NCBI GenBank assembly: GCA_029261395.1
Contig: JAJDBJ010000007.1
Location: 1-54,782 of the forward strand
Length of the DNA: 54,782 bases
Direction of reading: 5' to 3'
DNA from: Nitrospinaceae bacterium
GTDB lineage: Bacteria; Nitrospinota; Nitrospinia; Nitrospinales; Nitrospinaceae
The position numbers and the translations under genes were made by a program. Positions 41,682 to 51,007 of the stretch are shown in pieces (position 1 is the stretch's first letter; each line of letters begins with the position of its first letter). The notes beneath the pieces were generated by a model. It was given only the letters and a program-made list of their open reading frames with translations, made no database searches and had not been told where the DNA came from.

Positions 41682-42257
41682 TGGTGTGTGGGAAGGGGGG
41701 GTGAATCCGCTGAAAAGGGTCCACCTCGGTTCACAAAAAGCTATACTATCACGCCTCCACATCCAATTTCACATTTTTCTTCTCCCCGAAGGGGGAACGG
41801 GCTGACTGTTGCCTCCAAGAGAATGTCACTGGGCGCAATTCAGAATTTGGGTCAGAACCTGGCTTAACTCGAGAGGAACGATTGTCATTCTGCCTGCCTC
41901 GCAGGCAAGCCTGTCCTGAGCCTGCCGAAGGAAAGAATCTGTATTTATCTGTGTGCATCTGTGGTTCCAAATCACCCCGACCCCTCTTTAAAAAGGGGGG
42001 CACATTAAGTCCAGTGTAACGCTGGCCGGGCAAGGCCCGGAGCTGATTTTATTGGGTAATCAGGTACGATCAATGGTTATATTCGTAAACCAAGGGCTTA
42101 AAAATTACCTGCGGAGGTACTCCGCTCCCCCTCCGGGCAGGAGGCGGCGAACCGCCGCAGGTAAATTGAAAACCGTGAATTGCGCTCAATAATATTCTCT
42201 TGGGGGCAATGATTAGCCAATTCCCCCTCCGGGCAGGAGTGTGTTAGTCTGAGTGTT
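41682..42257. other. Repeat-filled gap before transglutaminase gene
   Basis: No gene is supported in 576 bases. Contents: a modular GTCATTCTG...GAATCTGTA repeat at 41882-41941, with an inner CCTGCCTCGCAGG hairpin; ATCTGTGTGCATCTGTGGTT at about 41944-41963; a degenerate CCAGTGTAACGCTGG palindrome at 42009-42026; a GCCGGGCAAGGCCCGG hairpin; two CCCCCTCCGGGCAGGAG elements (about 42125-42143 and 42222-42240); and GGCGGCGAACCGCCGC at about 42142-42157. The last string is the hairpin also found at 168-182. Confidence 0.65.
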
Positions 42258-43703
42258 ATGAAACTTAAATCTTGGGTTAACATTTTGGTGGTGGGAACGG
42301 TGTTGTGCTGGGCCAGTGGGGCCTTTGCGGTGCCGATTGTGGATGCCGACGACTGGTCGGGTACCTATTACAAGGGCAGTAAAATCGGTTTCAATCATGC
42401 CCGCGTCAAGGTGGGGAAAGGCAGTATCGACGTCCATACCAAAATGTATTTCCGTCTGAAGTCGGGCAAGGATGACCAATCGACAATATTAACCCAGGAC
42501 ACCACGCTGAATCCGGATTTGAGTCTTAAAGGATTCGTCCTGCTCCAGGAAATCATGGGCAAACGTCAAGAGGTGGTGGGGCGGGTCGAAGGCTCCAAGC
42601 TGATTCTGGATGTCAGCGGTCGCGGGTTCAATAAACAAGAGGCGATCGACTTCCCCTCAGGAATTTATCCTTCAACCACCATCTGGCTGAATATCATGAA
42701 AGACGGGCTGGAGGTCGGCAAGAAGGGCAGGTTCAACCTGTTCATCGAAGCCTTTCGGATGGTCATGCCCATGACCTATGAGATCTTGAGAAAAGAGGCC
42801 ATCACATTTGACGGTAAAAAGGTGAACACCTTAGTCGTTCAGCAGAAATTTTCCGGCATGACCACCACCTTGTGGACCAATGCCCAGGGCCAGGTGCTAC
42901 GGGAACTGTCACTCACGGATTTCGAGTCACGTAGAGAGTCGAAAGAGGTGGCGACCCGCATGAGTGACAAGCCGATGTCGGTCAGCAATTTCATCACGCT
43001 CAGCCTGGTCAAAATCAAGCAACCCATCGCCTCGCCGGATCGTATGGGAAGGATGAAGCTGAAGCTTTCCAATGTGCATGGACCTGAATCCATTCCGCAG
43101 GATCATCGGCAGAAGGTCCTCAAAACCGAGAAAAACGGGGAAGAATCCTACACCACCACCCTGCTGATTGAGCGGGAGCCGAAGGCACCGGCCAAGCGGG
43201 TGCCTCTGCCGGTCCCCACCAGCCAGTATAAGGATTATTTGAAAGACGCACCGGAAATCCAAGTCCAGCATCCGATGATCCGCACCCTGGCGCAGGATCT
43301 GGTGGCAGATCAGAAAGATGCCTGGCAAGCGGCCAAACTGATCAGCACCTGGGTCTATGACAATCTCGACAAAGTGCTGGTAGATTCCTTCACCGCTCTG
43401 GATGCCCTGCACGATCGACGCGGTGAATGCCAGTCCCACACCAATCTGTTCACCGCGCTGGCACGGGCGGCCGGCATACCCACCAAAGTCGTCAATGGCC
43501 TGGTGTACTCCCGTGAATTTAAAGGATTCCTCTACCACGCCTGGCCGGAAGTCTGGGTCGGCGAATGGCGGGCGCTGGACCCCACCCTGGGCCAGCATTA
43601 TGTAGACGCCACCCACATCAAGCTCTCCGAGGGCAACTACGCCGGGGCGCTGAAGCTGATGGAATTCATCGGCCAGGTCAATATTGAGCTGTTGGAGCGT
43701 TAA
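42258..43703 (+). CDS. Exported transglutaminase-like protein
   Basis: The 481-residue product has a signal peptide (about residues 1-24, ILVVGTVLCWASGAFA) and a large N-terminal beta-rich domain of about 280 residues, then a transglutaminase-like cysteine-protease core. The triad is visible: Cys 391 in RRGECQSHTNLFTALARAAG, His 427 in LYHAWPEVWVGEW, and Asp 441 in ALDPTLGQ. These folds in bacteria are peptidases or amidases acting in the envelope. No partner gene is adjacent, and the neighbouring gaps are repeat-rich, so expression is likely independent. The ATG at 42258 lies after an AGTCTGAGTGTT leader without a strong ribosome-binding site. Confidence 0.8.
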   Translation: MKLKSWVNILVVGTVLCWASGAFAVPIVDADDWSGTYYKGSKIGFNHARVKVGKGSIDVHTKMYFRLKSGKDDQSTILTQDTTLNPDLSLKGFVLLQEIMGKRQEVVGRVEGSKLILDVSGRGFNKQEAIDFPSGIYPSTTIWLNIMKDGLEVGKKGRFNLFIEAFRMVMPMTYEILRKEAITFDGKKVNTLVVQQKFSGMTTTLWTNAQGQVLRELSLTDFESRRESKEVATRMSDKPMSVSNFITLSLVKIKQPIASPDRMGRMKLKLSNVHGPESIPQDHRQKVLKTEKNGEESYTTTLLIEREPKAPAKRVPLPVPTSQYKDYLKDAPEIQVQHPMIRTLAQDLVADQKDAWQAAKLISTWVYDNLDKVLVDSFTALDALHDRRGECQSHTNLFTALARAAGIPTKVVNGLVYSREFKGFLYHAWPEVWVGEWRALDPTLGQHYVDATHIKLSEGNYAGALKLMEFIGQVNIELLER

Positions 43704-43827
43704 TTTGTGCTCCCTGCTTCGACCCGCTCAGATCTATATCCCCCTTCCCTTATTTTTACATTAAGTCCAGCGTTACGCGGACCCTTTCCAAGCCCTTGAT
43801 AACGAATCATTTGTTTTTCTATCCATT

Positions 43828-43836
43828 TTATCCACA
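43828..43836 (+). promoter_or_regulatory. Single perfect DnaA box upstream of nrdJ
   Basis: TTATCCACA. A lone box 488 bp before the nrdJ ATG and about 270 bp before its promoter. DnaA controls ribonucleotide reductase genes in some bacteria, such as E. coli nrdAB, so it could be real, but a single 9-mer can arise by chance. Confidence 0.35.
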
Positions 43837-44106
43837 GGATTCCAAGGCTTAATCAGGGGGATTTAGAAGGGCTATGGTCCCCTTATCCTCATTTGACGGG
43901 AGAAAAGGAGTTGGACATGCTTTTCAACCTTATTTGATGCGCTGAAGTCGCTCGACACCCCCATAACAGCTTATTGTCCGTGTGAATTACGCGTCCCTGG
44001 AAGGCCGGCTATTTTTTCATATCTATCAGATTTAAAAGGAGTTGCTTTGTAACCCCTTATATCAAAACGACTTGAAAAATCGAAAAATTATTTAGGGCAA
44101 ATTCAG

Positions 44107-44137
44107 TTGACAACCCCACATATGGTGCTATTGTGGG
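44107..44137 (+). promoter_or_regulatory. nrdJ: nrdJ promoter with overlapping operator-like repeat
   Basis: TTGACA (44107-44112), 16-bp spacer, TATTGT (44129-44134) preceded by TGC, an extended -10. The inverted repeat CCCACA (44115-44120) / TGTGGG (44132-44137) overlaps the spacer and -10, so a bound repressor would block it. The leader to the nrdJ start would be about 175 bases. Confidence 0.55.
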
Positions 44138-44315
44138 CTGCTAGCTACTAGATGTAGTGATTGATAAATTAATGGTTTGGGCCCTAAATTACTGTTTGGG
44201 GCAGGTTTTTGGTTTGAGTTTTAAGGTGGGTGACCACTTAGAAATATAAAAAACACTTCTCGATTCGTCAGCATTTGGGGAGTTGGATATTTAATGTAAG
44301 TTTTTGGAGAGATTC

Positions 44316-47300
44316 ATGCAAATTCACCGCACATTCACCCAGGGTTTAGACGACGCCTACAGTGGCCTCACTTTTATTGAGCGTGTCTCGAGAATTATTA
44401 ATGCCGATGGTTCGGTGGTTGCCGAGATCGATAATGTGGGGGTGCCGAGTACGTGGTCGCAGGTGGCGGTGGACATCATGGCTCAGAAATATTTTCGCAA
44501 AGCCGGTATCCCGGCGCGCACCAAAAAACGCTACGAGCATGATGTTCCCGAGTGGCTGTGCCCTTCCGAGCCGGATACCGAAGCGCTTGCCCTATTGCCT
44601 GAAGAAGAACGTTTCGGAAGCGAGACCGACTCGCGTCAGGTATTTCGTCGGTTGGCGGGATGCTGGACTTATTGGGGCTGGAAAGAGGGATGCTTCAGCA
44701 ATGAAGATTCCGCCCGCGCTTATTATGACGACATGCGTTATATGCTGTCCCGACAATATGCCGCGCCCAATTCCCCGCAGTGGTTCAACACGGGATTGAA
44801 CTGGGCCTACGGCATTGAAGGACCGGCGCAGGGTCATTACTTCACCAATCCGGAAACCGGCCTGCCCGAAAAATCGAAAACCGCTTACGAGCGACCGCAA
44901 CCGCATGCCTGCTTCATCCTTTCCGTCAACGACGATCTGGTGAACGAAGGCGGCATCATGGACCTGTGGCAACAGGAAGCGCGTTTGTTCAAATACGGGT
45001 CCGGCACCGGCACCAACTTTTCGAAACTGCGTGGATCGGGTGAATCCCTGTCCGGCGGCGGTCAATCGTCCGGCCTGATGAGTTTTTTGAAGATCGGTGA
45101 TCGTGCGGCAGGCGCCATCAAGTCCGGCGGCACCACCCGCCGCGCCGCCAAGATGGTCACCCTCGACATTGACCATCCCGATATCGAAGAATTCATTGAA
45201 TGGAAAGTGAAGGAAGAGCGCAAGGTCGCCGCGTTGGCGGTGGGCAGTAAGTTGTGCCGCAGGCATCTCAAGAACGTTTTGCAGTCCTGCTGGGACTGGG
45301 ACGACGAAGAGAACCGGTTCAACCTCCAATCCAACAAAAAATTACGCAAGGCCGTACGGGAAGCGGTGCGCGATTTCATTCCTGAAAATTATCTGTACCG
45401 CGTCATCCAGTTGGGCGCGCAGGGCGTGCGCGATATCGAATTCGAGGAGTACGACACCAACTGGACCTCGGAAGCCTACCAGACGGTATCGGGCCAGAAC
45501 TCGAACAACTCGGTGCGCCTGACCAACGATTTTCTGAGAGCCGTTGAAAGCGACAAGGAGTGGGACCTCACCTCCCGGACTTCGGGCAAAGCGGTGAAAA
45601 CCGTACAGGCCCGGGACTTGTGGGAGAAGGTCAACGAATCGTCCTGGTCCTCCGCCGACCCCGGTGTGCAGTTCGACACCACGGTCAACGAGTGGCACAC
45701 CTGCCCGGAAGGCGGCCGCATCAACGCCTCCAATCCCTGTTCGGAGTACATGTTTCTGGACGACACCGCGTGTAATCTCGCTTCGATCAACCTGATTCAG
45801 TTTTACAGTGAGGAAACCGGACAATTCAATGTGTCCGAGTTCATTGATGCCTGTCGGTTGTGGACGTTGACCCTCGAAATCTCCGTGGCGATGGCGCAGT
45901 TCCCGAACAAATCCATTGCTCAGAAAAGTTATGAATACCGCACCCTGGGTCTCGGTTACGCCAACATGGGAACCTTGTTGATGGTTCAGGGCATTCCCTA
46001 TGATTCCAAAGAAGCGTTGGCCATCACCGGCGCCATTACGGCGTTGATGACCGGCACCTCCTATACCATGTCTGCCGAAATGGCGTCTGAGCTGGGACCG
46101 TTCAAACATTATAAAGCCAACAAGAGGCACATGTTGCGGGTCATTCGCAACCATCGCCGTGCCGCTTACAATTGCGATTCCTACGAGTACGAAGGTCTCA
46201 CCACCTTCCCGCAGGGCATCGACGCCGCGTATTGTCCCGAGTACCTGCGGACGGCGGCGGTGGAGTCGTGGGACAACGCTCTTGAGTTGGGCGTTCGTTA
46301 TGGTTACCGCAACGCGCAGACCACCTGCATCGCCCCGACCGGCACCATCGGATTGTTGATGGATTGCGACACCACCGGCATTGAGCCGGACTTCGCATTG
46401 GTCAAGTATAAGAAACTGGCGGGTGGTGGCTATTTCAAAATCATCAACCAGTCGGTGCCGATGGCGTTGAGGAAGCAGGGCTATCCGGAAGCGGAGATCA
46501 ACGACATCGTCAGCTATTGTGTGGGCTCGGGCAGTCTCGCCACGGCCCCGATCATCAACCACGAATCGCTGAAAACTAAAGGTTTTACCGACGAAATTCT
46601 GGCGCAGGTGGAAAGGGAATTGCCCAAGGCATTTGATATCACCTTTGCGTTCAACAAACACGTTCTGGGTGAAACCTTCTGTCGGGAAATGCTCGGCATT
46701 AAAGATGAGATGTTGAACGACTTCAGTTTCAACCTGCTCAAGCATCTGGGATTCACTGACGAAGATATTTGCAAAGCCAACGATGCGGTGTGCGGCACCA
46801 TGACCATTGAAGGCGCGCCGCACCTGGATGAGAAGCATTACCCGATCTTCGACTGCGCCAACAAGTGCGGCAAGTACGGCAAGCGGTTCATCCGCCACGA
46901 AGCGCACATTCATAAAATGGCCGCCGCCCAGCCGTTTATTTCCGGCGCGATCTCCAAGACCATCAACATGCCCAACAGTTCTTCGGTCAAGGAGGTGGAA
47001 GAGGCGCACATGCAGTCGTGGAAACTGATGCTCAAGGGAACCGCGGTTTATCGCGACGGGTCCAAGCTCAGCCAGCCGCTCAACAGTGTGGCGGCGGACG
47101 ATTTCAATTTGTCGATGTTGGAGGATGAGAAAGAAAAAACGCCTCTCAAGGTAGCGGAAGAAATGGTGCAGTTGATCAAACAGCGCCGCAGTCTGCCGCA
47201 TCGCCGGAATGGCTACACGCAAAAAGCCGTGGTTGGCGGACACAAGGTGTATCTGCGAACCGGTGAATACAACGACGGCACATTGGGTGAGATTTTCATC

Positions 47301-47954
47301 GACATGCACAAGGAAGGCGCGGCCTACAGAAGTTTGATGAACTGCTTCGCCATTTCCATCTCTCTTGGCCTGCAACACGGCGTGCCGCTTGAAGAATTTG
47401 TCGATGCGTTCGTCTTTACCCGGTTCGAACCCAATGGCATGGTTATCGGCAATGACCGAATTTCCATGGCGACTTCGACGATCGATTATATTTTCCGGGA
47501 GCTTGCCATCAATTACCTGGGCCGGAACGATCTGGCCCAGGTAACTCCTGAAGACCTGCGCTCCGATGCGCTTCAGAAAAACGAAGAGATGTCGTCGGAA
47601 GATGATGAGGAGGGAGACAAGGGCGAGATCACCGATCTGGATTTGGGAGTCGAAGTAGATATCCCGCCGACAGATTTGCCGACCGAAACATCGGAGTCTC
47701 ATCCTACTGAAAGCAATGGCAACGGTCATGGAAAATCGAACGGCGGAACAAATGGTGGAACCAACGGCGGGTCGGCGATTCATGCTTTGGGAACCGTGGT
47801 TCTCGCCAACCGCAGTGCGCAAAACGGCTCCGCGCTCGCCAAACTGAAAGGTTATGAAGGTGATCCGTGCGGTGAGTGCGGTCAACTCACCCTCGTTCGA
47901 AACGGCACCTGCTTGAAATGTTTATCTTGCGGTGCAACGTCCGGGTGTTCATAA
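44316..47954 (+). CDS. nrdJ: Vitamin B12-dependent ribonucleotide reductase
   Basis: Class II ribonucleotide reductase that makes deoxyribonucleotides using adenosylcobalamin to create the thiyl radical; it works with or without oxygen. The 1212-residue product shows [32 protein letters not shown] and [19 protein letters not shown], the last with catalytic Cys, Glu and Asn. It also has [26 protein letters not shown], the substrate phosphate region. Near the C-terminus a low-complexity linker ([19 protein letters not shown]) leads to a zinc-ribbon-like end with CGECG and CLKCLSCG, which renews the active-site disulfide. The ATG at 44316 has GGAGAG upstream; a TTG at 44304 is also in frame. The promoter is at 44107-44134; a strong terminator follows. 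Confidence 0.96.
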   Translation: MQIHRTFTQGLDDAYSGLTFIERVSRIINADGSVVAEIDNVGVPSTWSQVAVDIMAQKYFRKAGIPARTKKRYEHDVPEWLCPSEPDTEALALLPEEERFGSETDSRQVFRRLAGCWTYWGWKEGCFSNEDSARAYYDDMRYMLSRQYAAPNSPQWFNTGLNWAYGIEGPAQGHYFTNPETGLPEKSKTAYERPQPHACFILSVNDDLVNEGGIMDLWQQEARLFKYGSGTGTNFSKLRGSGESLSGGGQSSGLMSFLKIGDRAAGAIKSGGTTRRAAKMVTLDIDHPDIEEFIEWKVKEERKVAALAVGSKLCRRHLKNVLQSCWDWDDEENRFNLQSNKKLRKAVREAVRDFIPENYLYRVIQLGAQGVRDIEFEEYDTNWTSEAYQTVSGQNSNNSVRLTNDFLRAVESDKEWDLTSRTSGKAVKTVQARDLWEKVNESSWSSADPGVQFDTTVNEWHTCPEGGRINASNPCSEYMFLDDTACNLASINLIQFYSEETGQFNVSEFIDACRLWTLTLEISVAMAQFPNKSIAQKSYEYRTLGLGYANMGTLLMVQGIPYDSKEALAITGAITALMTGTSYTMSAEMASELGPFKHYKANKRHMLRVIRNHRRAAYNCDSYEYEGLTTFPQGIDAAYCPEYLRTAAVESWDNALELGVRYGYRNAQTTCIAPTGTIGLLMDCDTTGIEPDFALVKYKKLAGGGYFKIINQSVPMALRKQGYPEAEINDIVSYCVGSGSLATAPIINHESLKTKGFTDEILAQVERELPKAFDITFAFNKHVLGETFCREMLGIKDEMLNDFSFNLLKHLGFTDEDICKANDAVCGTMTIEGAPHLDEKHYPIFDCANKCGKYGKRFIRHEAHIHKMAAAQPFISGAISKTINMPNSSSVKEVEEAHMQSWKLMLKGTAVYRDGSKLSQPLNSVAADDFNLSMLEDEKEKTPLKVAEEMVQLIKQRRSLPHRRNGYTQKAVVGGHKVYLRTGEYNDGTLGEIFIDMHKEGAAYRSLMNCFAISISLGLQHGVPLEEFVDAFVFTRFEPNGMVIGNDRISMATSTIDYIFRELAINYLGRNDLAQVTPEDLRSDALQKNEEMSSEDDEEGDKGEITDLDLGVEVDIPPTDLPTETSESHPTESNGNGHGKSNGGTNGGTNGGSAIHALGTVVLANRSAQNGSALAKLKGYEGDPCGECGQLTLVRNGTCLKCLSCGATSGCS

Positions 47955-47995
47955 GTCAATCCCTTCCGAATCGCCTGGAGCACCGTGCTTTAAGG

Positions 47996-48040
47996 GCCAG
48001 ATCCTTACTTACCCTGCCAAAGTAAGGATCTGGCTTTTTC
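47996..48040 (+). terminator. Strong intrinsic terminator of nrdJ
   Basis: Stem GCCAGATCCTTACTT / AAGTAAGGATCTGGC (15 bp, loop ACCCTGCCA), followed by TTTTT. It lies 42 bases beyond the nrdJ stop. Confidence 0.88.
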
Positions 48041-48048
48041 TTATTTGA

Positions 48049-48076
48049 GACCCGCTTCAATTTTGAAGTGGGTTTT
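48049..48076. terminator. Second terminator hairpin
   Basis: ACCCGCTTCA / TGAAGTGGGT with loop ATTT, followed on the plus strand by TTTTTT. It lies against the stop of the minus-strand gene at 48077 and can be used from both sides as a safeguard. Confidence 0.65.
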
Positions 48077-49030
48077 TTATTGGGGTTTGTCAGTCACTGA
48101 CTTGGCGCAACGGAACCCGAAGGTCGGATTTTTGATGTTGGGGTCGGCCAGGTTGCGATAAGAAATGGTGGCCATCTCCGGCGAGCTTCTCCAGCCGCCG
48201 CCTTTAGCCGGGTGCATGGAATTGCTTTTCAGTTGCGGTTGGGTTTCCGCAAGTGCCGGCAGTATGACCGGCGTGTCCACCCATTCCCACACATTACCGA
48301 TCATATCCAGCACGCCGAACGGACTGGCGCCTTTGGGAAAAGAGCCGGGCGGCGCGACGCTCATGAATCCGTCCTGCTCTCCCTGGATATTTCCGAATCC
48401 CTCCAAGGCCTGATCGCCCCATGGAAACGCATGCTTCGATGCCCCGCGGGCGGCGGCCTCCCATTCGTTTTCCGTCGGCAGACGTTTTCCCGCCCACTGG
48501 CAATACCGTTGAGCGTTGAACCAGTTGATGGCCATAACCGGGCACTGCGGACATTCTTCGCCGCCGGTGTAGAGGGTCTCATTGTAGTCCGGGTTGAATT
48601 GCTTGTATTGCGACACCGTGATTTCCACCCGATCAATCAAAAACTCCGGCAAGGTAGTGTGATCGAGTCGCCGGTTTTGCCCGATTTGAAATGGGGACAC
48701 GTTTTCCGAGGGAACCCAGTAAGACCCGGACGGCACCCGGACCATGACCGATTGATCTTTATGATGGATCACCGTCGGCAAGTGAAACGTTCTGGGAATG
48801 TTCGAAGCGGGTACGGGCCTGATCGCGGGCCGGCTGTATTGAACGGCGGCTTTCGGTTTCGGTTGCTGGGGCGCCAGCGCAGAGGCAGGCACGGTTTTTC
48901 CGGGCTGATGTTTGACTTCCGGAAACAGGATTCCGGGACGCGACCGTTTATGGGTTGGGTGCGGTTCGTAAGAGGTGGTACAGCCGAACGCGAACAGGAT
49001 CGTGAACAATAAGGCTCCCGCAATCCTCAC
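48077..49030 (-). CDS. SUMF1-fold lipoprotein
   Basis: The 317-residue product is a lipoprotein: signal peptide with lipobox LFAFGC (Cys about residue 17), then a Pro/Lys-rich linker (about 25-80). The C-terminal two thirds form an FGE-sulfatase domain: VPSGSYWVPSENV, FLIDRVEITVSQYKQF, MAINWFNAQRYCQWAGKRLPTENEWEAAARG, FPWGDQ, DMIGNVWEWVDT, GGGWRSSPEMATISYRNLADP and FGFRCAKS. As with the gene at 37627, no catalytic cysteine is found in the WRSS...SYRN region, so it is not a true FGE. It may bind a partner or substrate in the envelope. Its start overlaps the stop of the TPR lipoprotein gene by 4 bp (ATGA), so they are coupled. Confidence 0.8.
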   Translation of the reverse strand: MRIAGALLFTILFAFGCTTSYEPHPTHKRSRPGILFPEVKHQPGKTVPASALAPQQPKPKAAVQYSRPAIRPVPASNIPRTFHLPTVIHHKDQSVMVRVPSGSYWVPSENVSPFQIGQNRRLDHTTLPEFLIDRVEITVSQYKQFNPDYNETLYTGGEECPQCPVMAINWFNAQRYCQWAGKRLPTENEWEAAARGASKHAFPWGDQALEGFGNIQGEQDGFMSVAPPGSFPKGASPFGVLDMIGNVWEWVDTPVILPALAETQPQLKSNSMHPAKGGGWRSSPEMATISYRNLADPNIKNPTFGFRCAKSVTDKPQ

Positions 49031-49449
49031 CGCTCTGCCGCCTCATCTTTCATGTATTGATCCATCTTTTTTTTCAAACGGCGGTAGATGGCGTACTCCC
49101 TCTCCGATTTTTCCTTTTGGCCCATCTGCTCGTAAGCATAGCCCAGACTGAAATGGGCATCAATATAAGTAGGATCGATCCGCAGTGTGATCAGAAATGC
49201 CTTTTCAGCGAGGTCGTATTTCTTTCGATAATTGTGAATTCCGCCCAGCCCATAGTATCCGTTCGGGTTTTTGGGATTTTTGTCGATCGCCGCTTGAAAC
49301 GCCCGTTCTGCGCTTTCATAATCCTGTGACTCGATATGAGACAGCCCTTCCTTGTAATAATCGTCGCTGTCTTTGTCCGCGCATTGCGGTAAAATCAAAG
49401 TCAGCAGACCGAGCAGGCACAGGGTTGAAAGAGTTCGGATGGAGGGCAC
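49027..49449 (-). CDS. TPR lipoprotein
   Basis: The 140-residue product has a lipoprotein signal (LCLLGLLTLILPQC, Cys about residue 23) and two and a half TPR repeats: YYKEGLSHIESQDYESAERAFQAAIDKNP, GYYGLGGIHNYRKKYDLAEKAFLITLRIDP and AHFSLGYAYEQMGQKEKSEREY (each listed as separate repeats). TPR lipoproteins often serve as assembly platforms in the periplasm. It is the first gene of a two-gene unit with the SUMF1-fold lipoprotein (4-bp overlap), so both likely act together on an envelope process that is not evident from sequence. Confidence 0.82.
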   Translation of the reverse strand: MPSIRTLSTLCLLGLLTLILPQCADKDSDDYYKEGLSHIESQDYESAERAFQAAIDKNPKNPNGYYGLGGIHNYRKKYDLAEKAFLITLRIDPTYIDAHFSLGYAYEQMGQKEKSEREYAIYRRLKKKMDQYMKDEAAER

Positions 49450-49583
49450 GACAGGCCTTTTTTATAGGGTTTAATGGAAAAATGTATCGTCGTCTATTAA
49501 AAATGATAACACCATTAAAAGGTTTCCGCCATAACAACCCCTCACGCATGTTGAAACCGATTGGATAAGGGACCATTGCGCTC

Positions 49584-50867
49584 ATGCAGATCAACTTCTA
49601 TTGGATAGCCTTCGGCTTTGGTGCGGTTCTGGCGTGCGTGCTCGCGGTATTGGTCGTCAAAGGCTACGGGCTATTGCAGGTGCGGTGGCTGAATATCTCC
49701 CGTTTGCGCAATCTTCAGCAGAGGGCGTCCGCCACCTCCGATCCAATCGAACGCCTCTCCCTGAATGCGATCACGGAACGTTGCGAAGCCCTGCGCGGTC
49801 GCTGGGTGCTCGGTGAAGCGGATTTGTCATTGATTGAAAATACGCGGAGCCTGGTTCAGCAGATCGCGGAACTGCATCATCCACAATCCGCCCAACCCCT
49901 CGCCGAAGCCCGGATCGAAAAAATTCTGAATGCCTTTCTGGAAATGAAGACACACATTGTGCAGTTGACCCGACTGCGGGGTATTCGGGAATGGACCCGG
50001 TTTCGCCTGCGCCATCTGGTGTGGTTGTCGGAAGCGTGGGCGCGTAAGACTCAATGGGAACAAACCCCCACGGTTAAGACCGTGCGTCGTTTCAAACTGA
50101 TTCCAATCGTCAAGTGGATTTACACGGCACTGCGTTCGCTGGACCTCGTTTTCTGGTCCTTGAAAATGACGACGTTTTTTTTGTACGACATCGTGTTTAA
50201 AGTTTTTCTGATTCGGTGGACCCTGCTGGTCGGAGAAACCGCCATTCGGGTTTACAGCGATCGGAGACAAGATGAAGATATTTCTCCGGAAGAACTGTTG
50301 GAAGATATGAGTGCCCTGTCGGAGCATAAAGAATTTGAGGAATCCGGGCTGACGGGAGAAGTTAAGGAACGGGTCGATGCTTCACGCAATGCTCTTTTAT
50401 TTCATATGGGTACGATGAGCTGGCAGGAGGCACGCCAACGGTATGATGACCTGGTGAAAGAGATTGCGCGTGTCCATCATCCGCAGTCGGAGCGGCCTTT
50501 GTATGAGGCGCGGCTCTATGATTTACTGATCGGTTTCTCACGGTTTGCGGAACAGATGGTGAACCTCAACACCAAACCGGTCATCAACAAAATGCTAAAG
50601 CTCCGGCTGTCTCATCTGCTGAAGGTGAAGGACGCTACGAACTGGGCGCTGGAAAATCAATTGGTTGACCTGACGCGTAAATACAAAATCGGAACGGCAG
50701 TGAAATATTCCACCCTCATCTACAAAGCGTTTAAGAAGGGGCATCCGGGTATTTTGTTTAAGGATGCGGCACTGGTTCTGGCACGGGAAGCAGGGAAACG
50801 GTGGGTGCTGGTGTACCTCCACGAAAAAATCGCCGTGGAGGCCAACTGGGTCTACAAGCCGAAATAG
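49584..50867 (+). CDS. Membrane-anchored protein with internal duplication
   Basis: The 427-residue product has an N-terminal membrane segment (residues 6-25, YWIAFGFGAVLACVLAVLVV) and a short hydrophobic stretch (about 190-215, LVFWSLKMTTFFLYDIVFKVF). The soluble part holds two related halves. The first contains ELHHPQSAQPLAEAR (about 96-110), followed by RLRHLVWLSEAWARK; the second has RVHHPQSERPLYEAR (about 297-311), followed by RLSHLLKVKDATNWA. The two blocks share an I-x2-x-HHPQS-x2-PL-x-EAR motif followed by a helix pair. I recognise no family. It may be a helical envelope protein with a duplicated domain. It is divergent from the TPR lipoprotein gene. Confidence 0.6.
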   Translation: MQINFYWIAFGFGAVLACVLAVLVVKGYGLLQVRWLNISRLRNLQQRASATSDPIERLSLNAITERCEALRGRWVLGEADLSLIENTRSLVQQIAELHHPQSAQPLAEARIEKILNAFLEMKTHIVQLTRLRGIREWTRFRLRHLVWLSEAWARKTQWEQTPTVKTVRRFKLIPIVKWIYTALRSLDLVFWSLKMTTFFLYDIVFKVFLIRWTLLVGETAIRVYSDRRQDEDISPEELLEDMSALSEHKEFEESGLTGEVKERVDASRNALLFHMGTMSWQEARQRYDDLVKEIARVHHPQSERPLYEARLYDLLIGFSRFAEQMVNLNTKPVINKMLKLRLSHLLKVKDATNWALENQLVDLTRKYKIGTAVKYSTLIYKAFKKGHPGILFKDAALVLAREAGKRWVLVYLHEKIAVEANWVYKPK

Positions 50868-51007
50868 AAAGATTTCCCTGGGTGCGATTCAGAATTTAGA
50901 TCCAGCGTTACGCGGGACTCAATTTAGCTGATGCGTGAGGATCAAATCGACGGGTTATCTTTGTCAGCCGAGCTTTTAAAATCACCTGCGGCGGTTCGCC
51001 GTCCGGT

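Larger units (their letters stand above)
43704..44315. other. Long non-coding leader region of nrdJ
   Basis: No gene is supported in 612 bases. It holds a degenerate CCAGCGTTACGCGG palindrome (43764-43783), a perfect DnaA box TTATCCACA at 43828-43836, and a promoter at 44107-44134 with an overlapping inverted repeat CCCACA-N11-TGTGGG (44115-44137). I looked for a cobalamin riboswitch and for NrdR boxes and saw neither clearly. Confidence 0.55.

Noticed and set aside
44114-44160. Tandem NrdR boxes before nrdJ
   Set aside because: The two imperfect palindromes are about 30 bp apart, as NrdR pairs are, but neither matches the consensus well; only a generic inverted repeat is reported.
43704-44315. 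Cobalamin riboswitch before nrdJ
   Set aside because: No B12-box-like string or supporting stems were seen by eye; a covariance search would be needed to exclude it.
45342-47885. 847-codon minus-strand frame inside nrdJ
   Set aside because: Shadow of the GC-rich nrdJ gene; its product has no domain and is His/Arg/Val-rich, as antisense frames of this codon use are.
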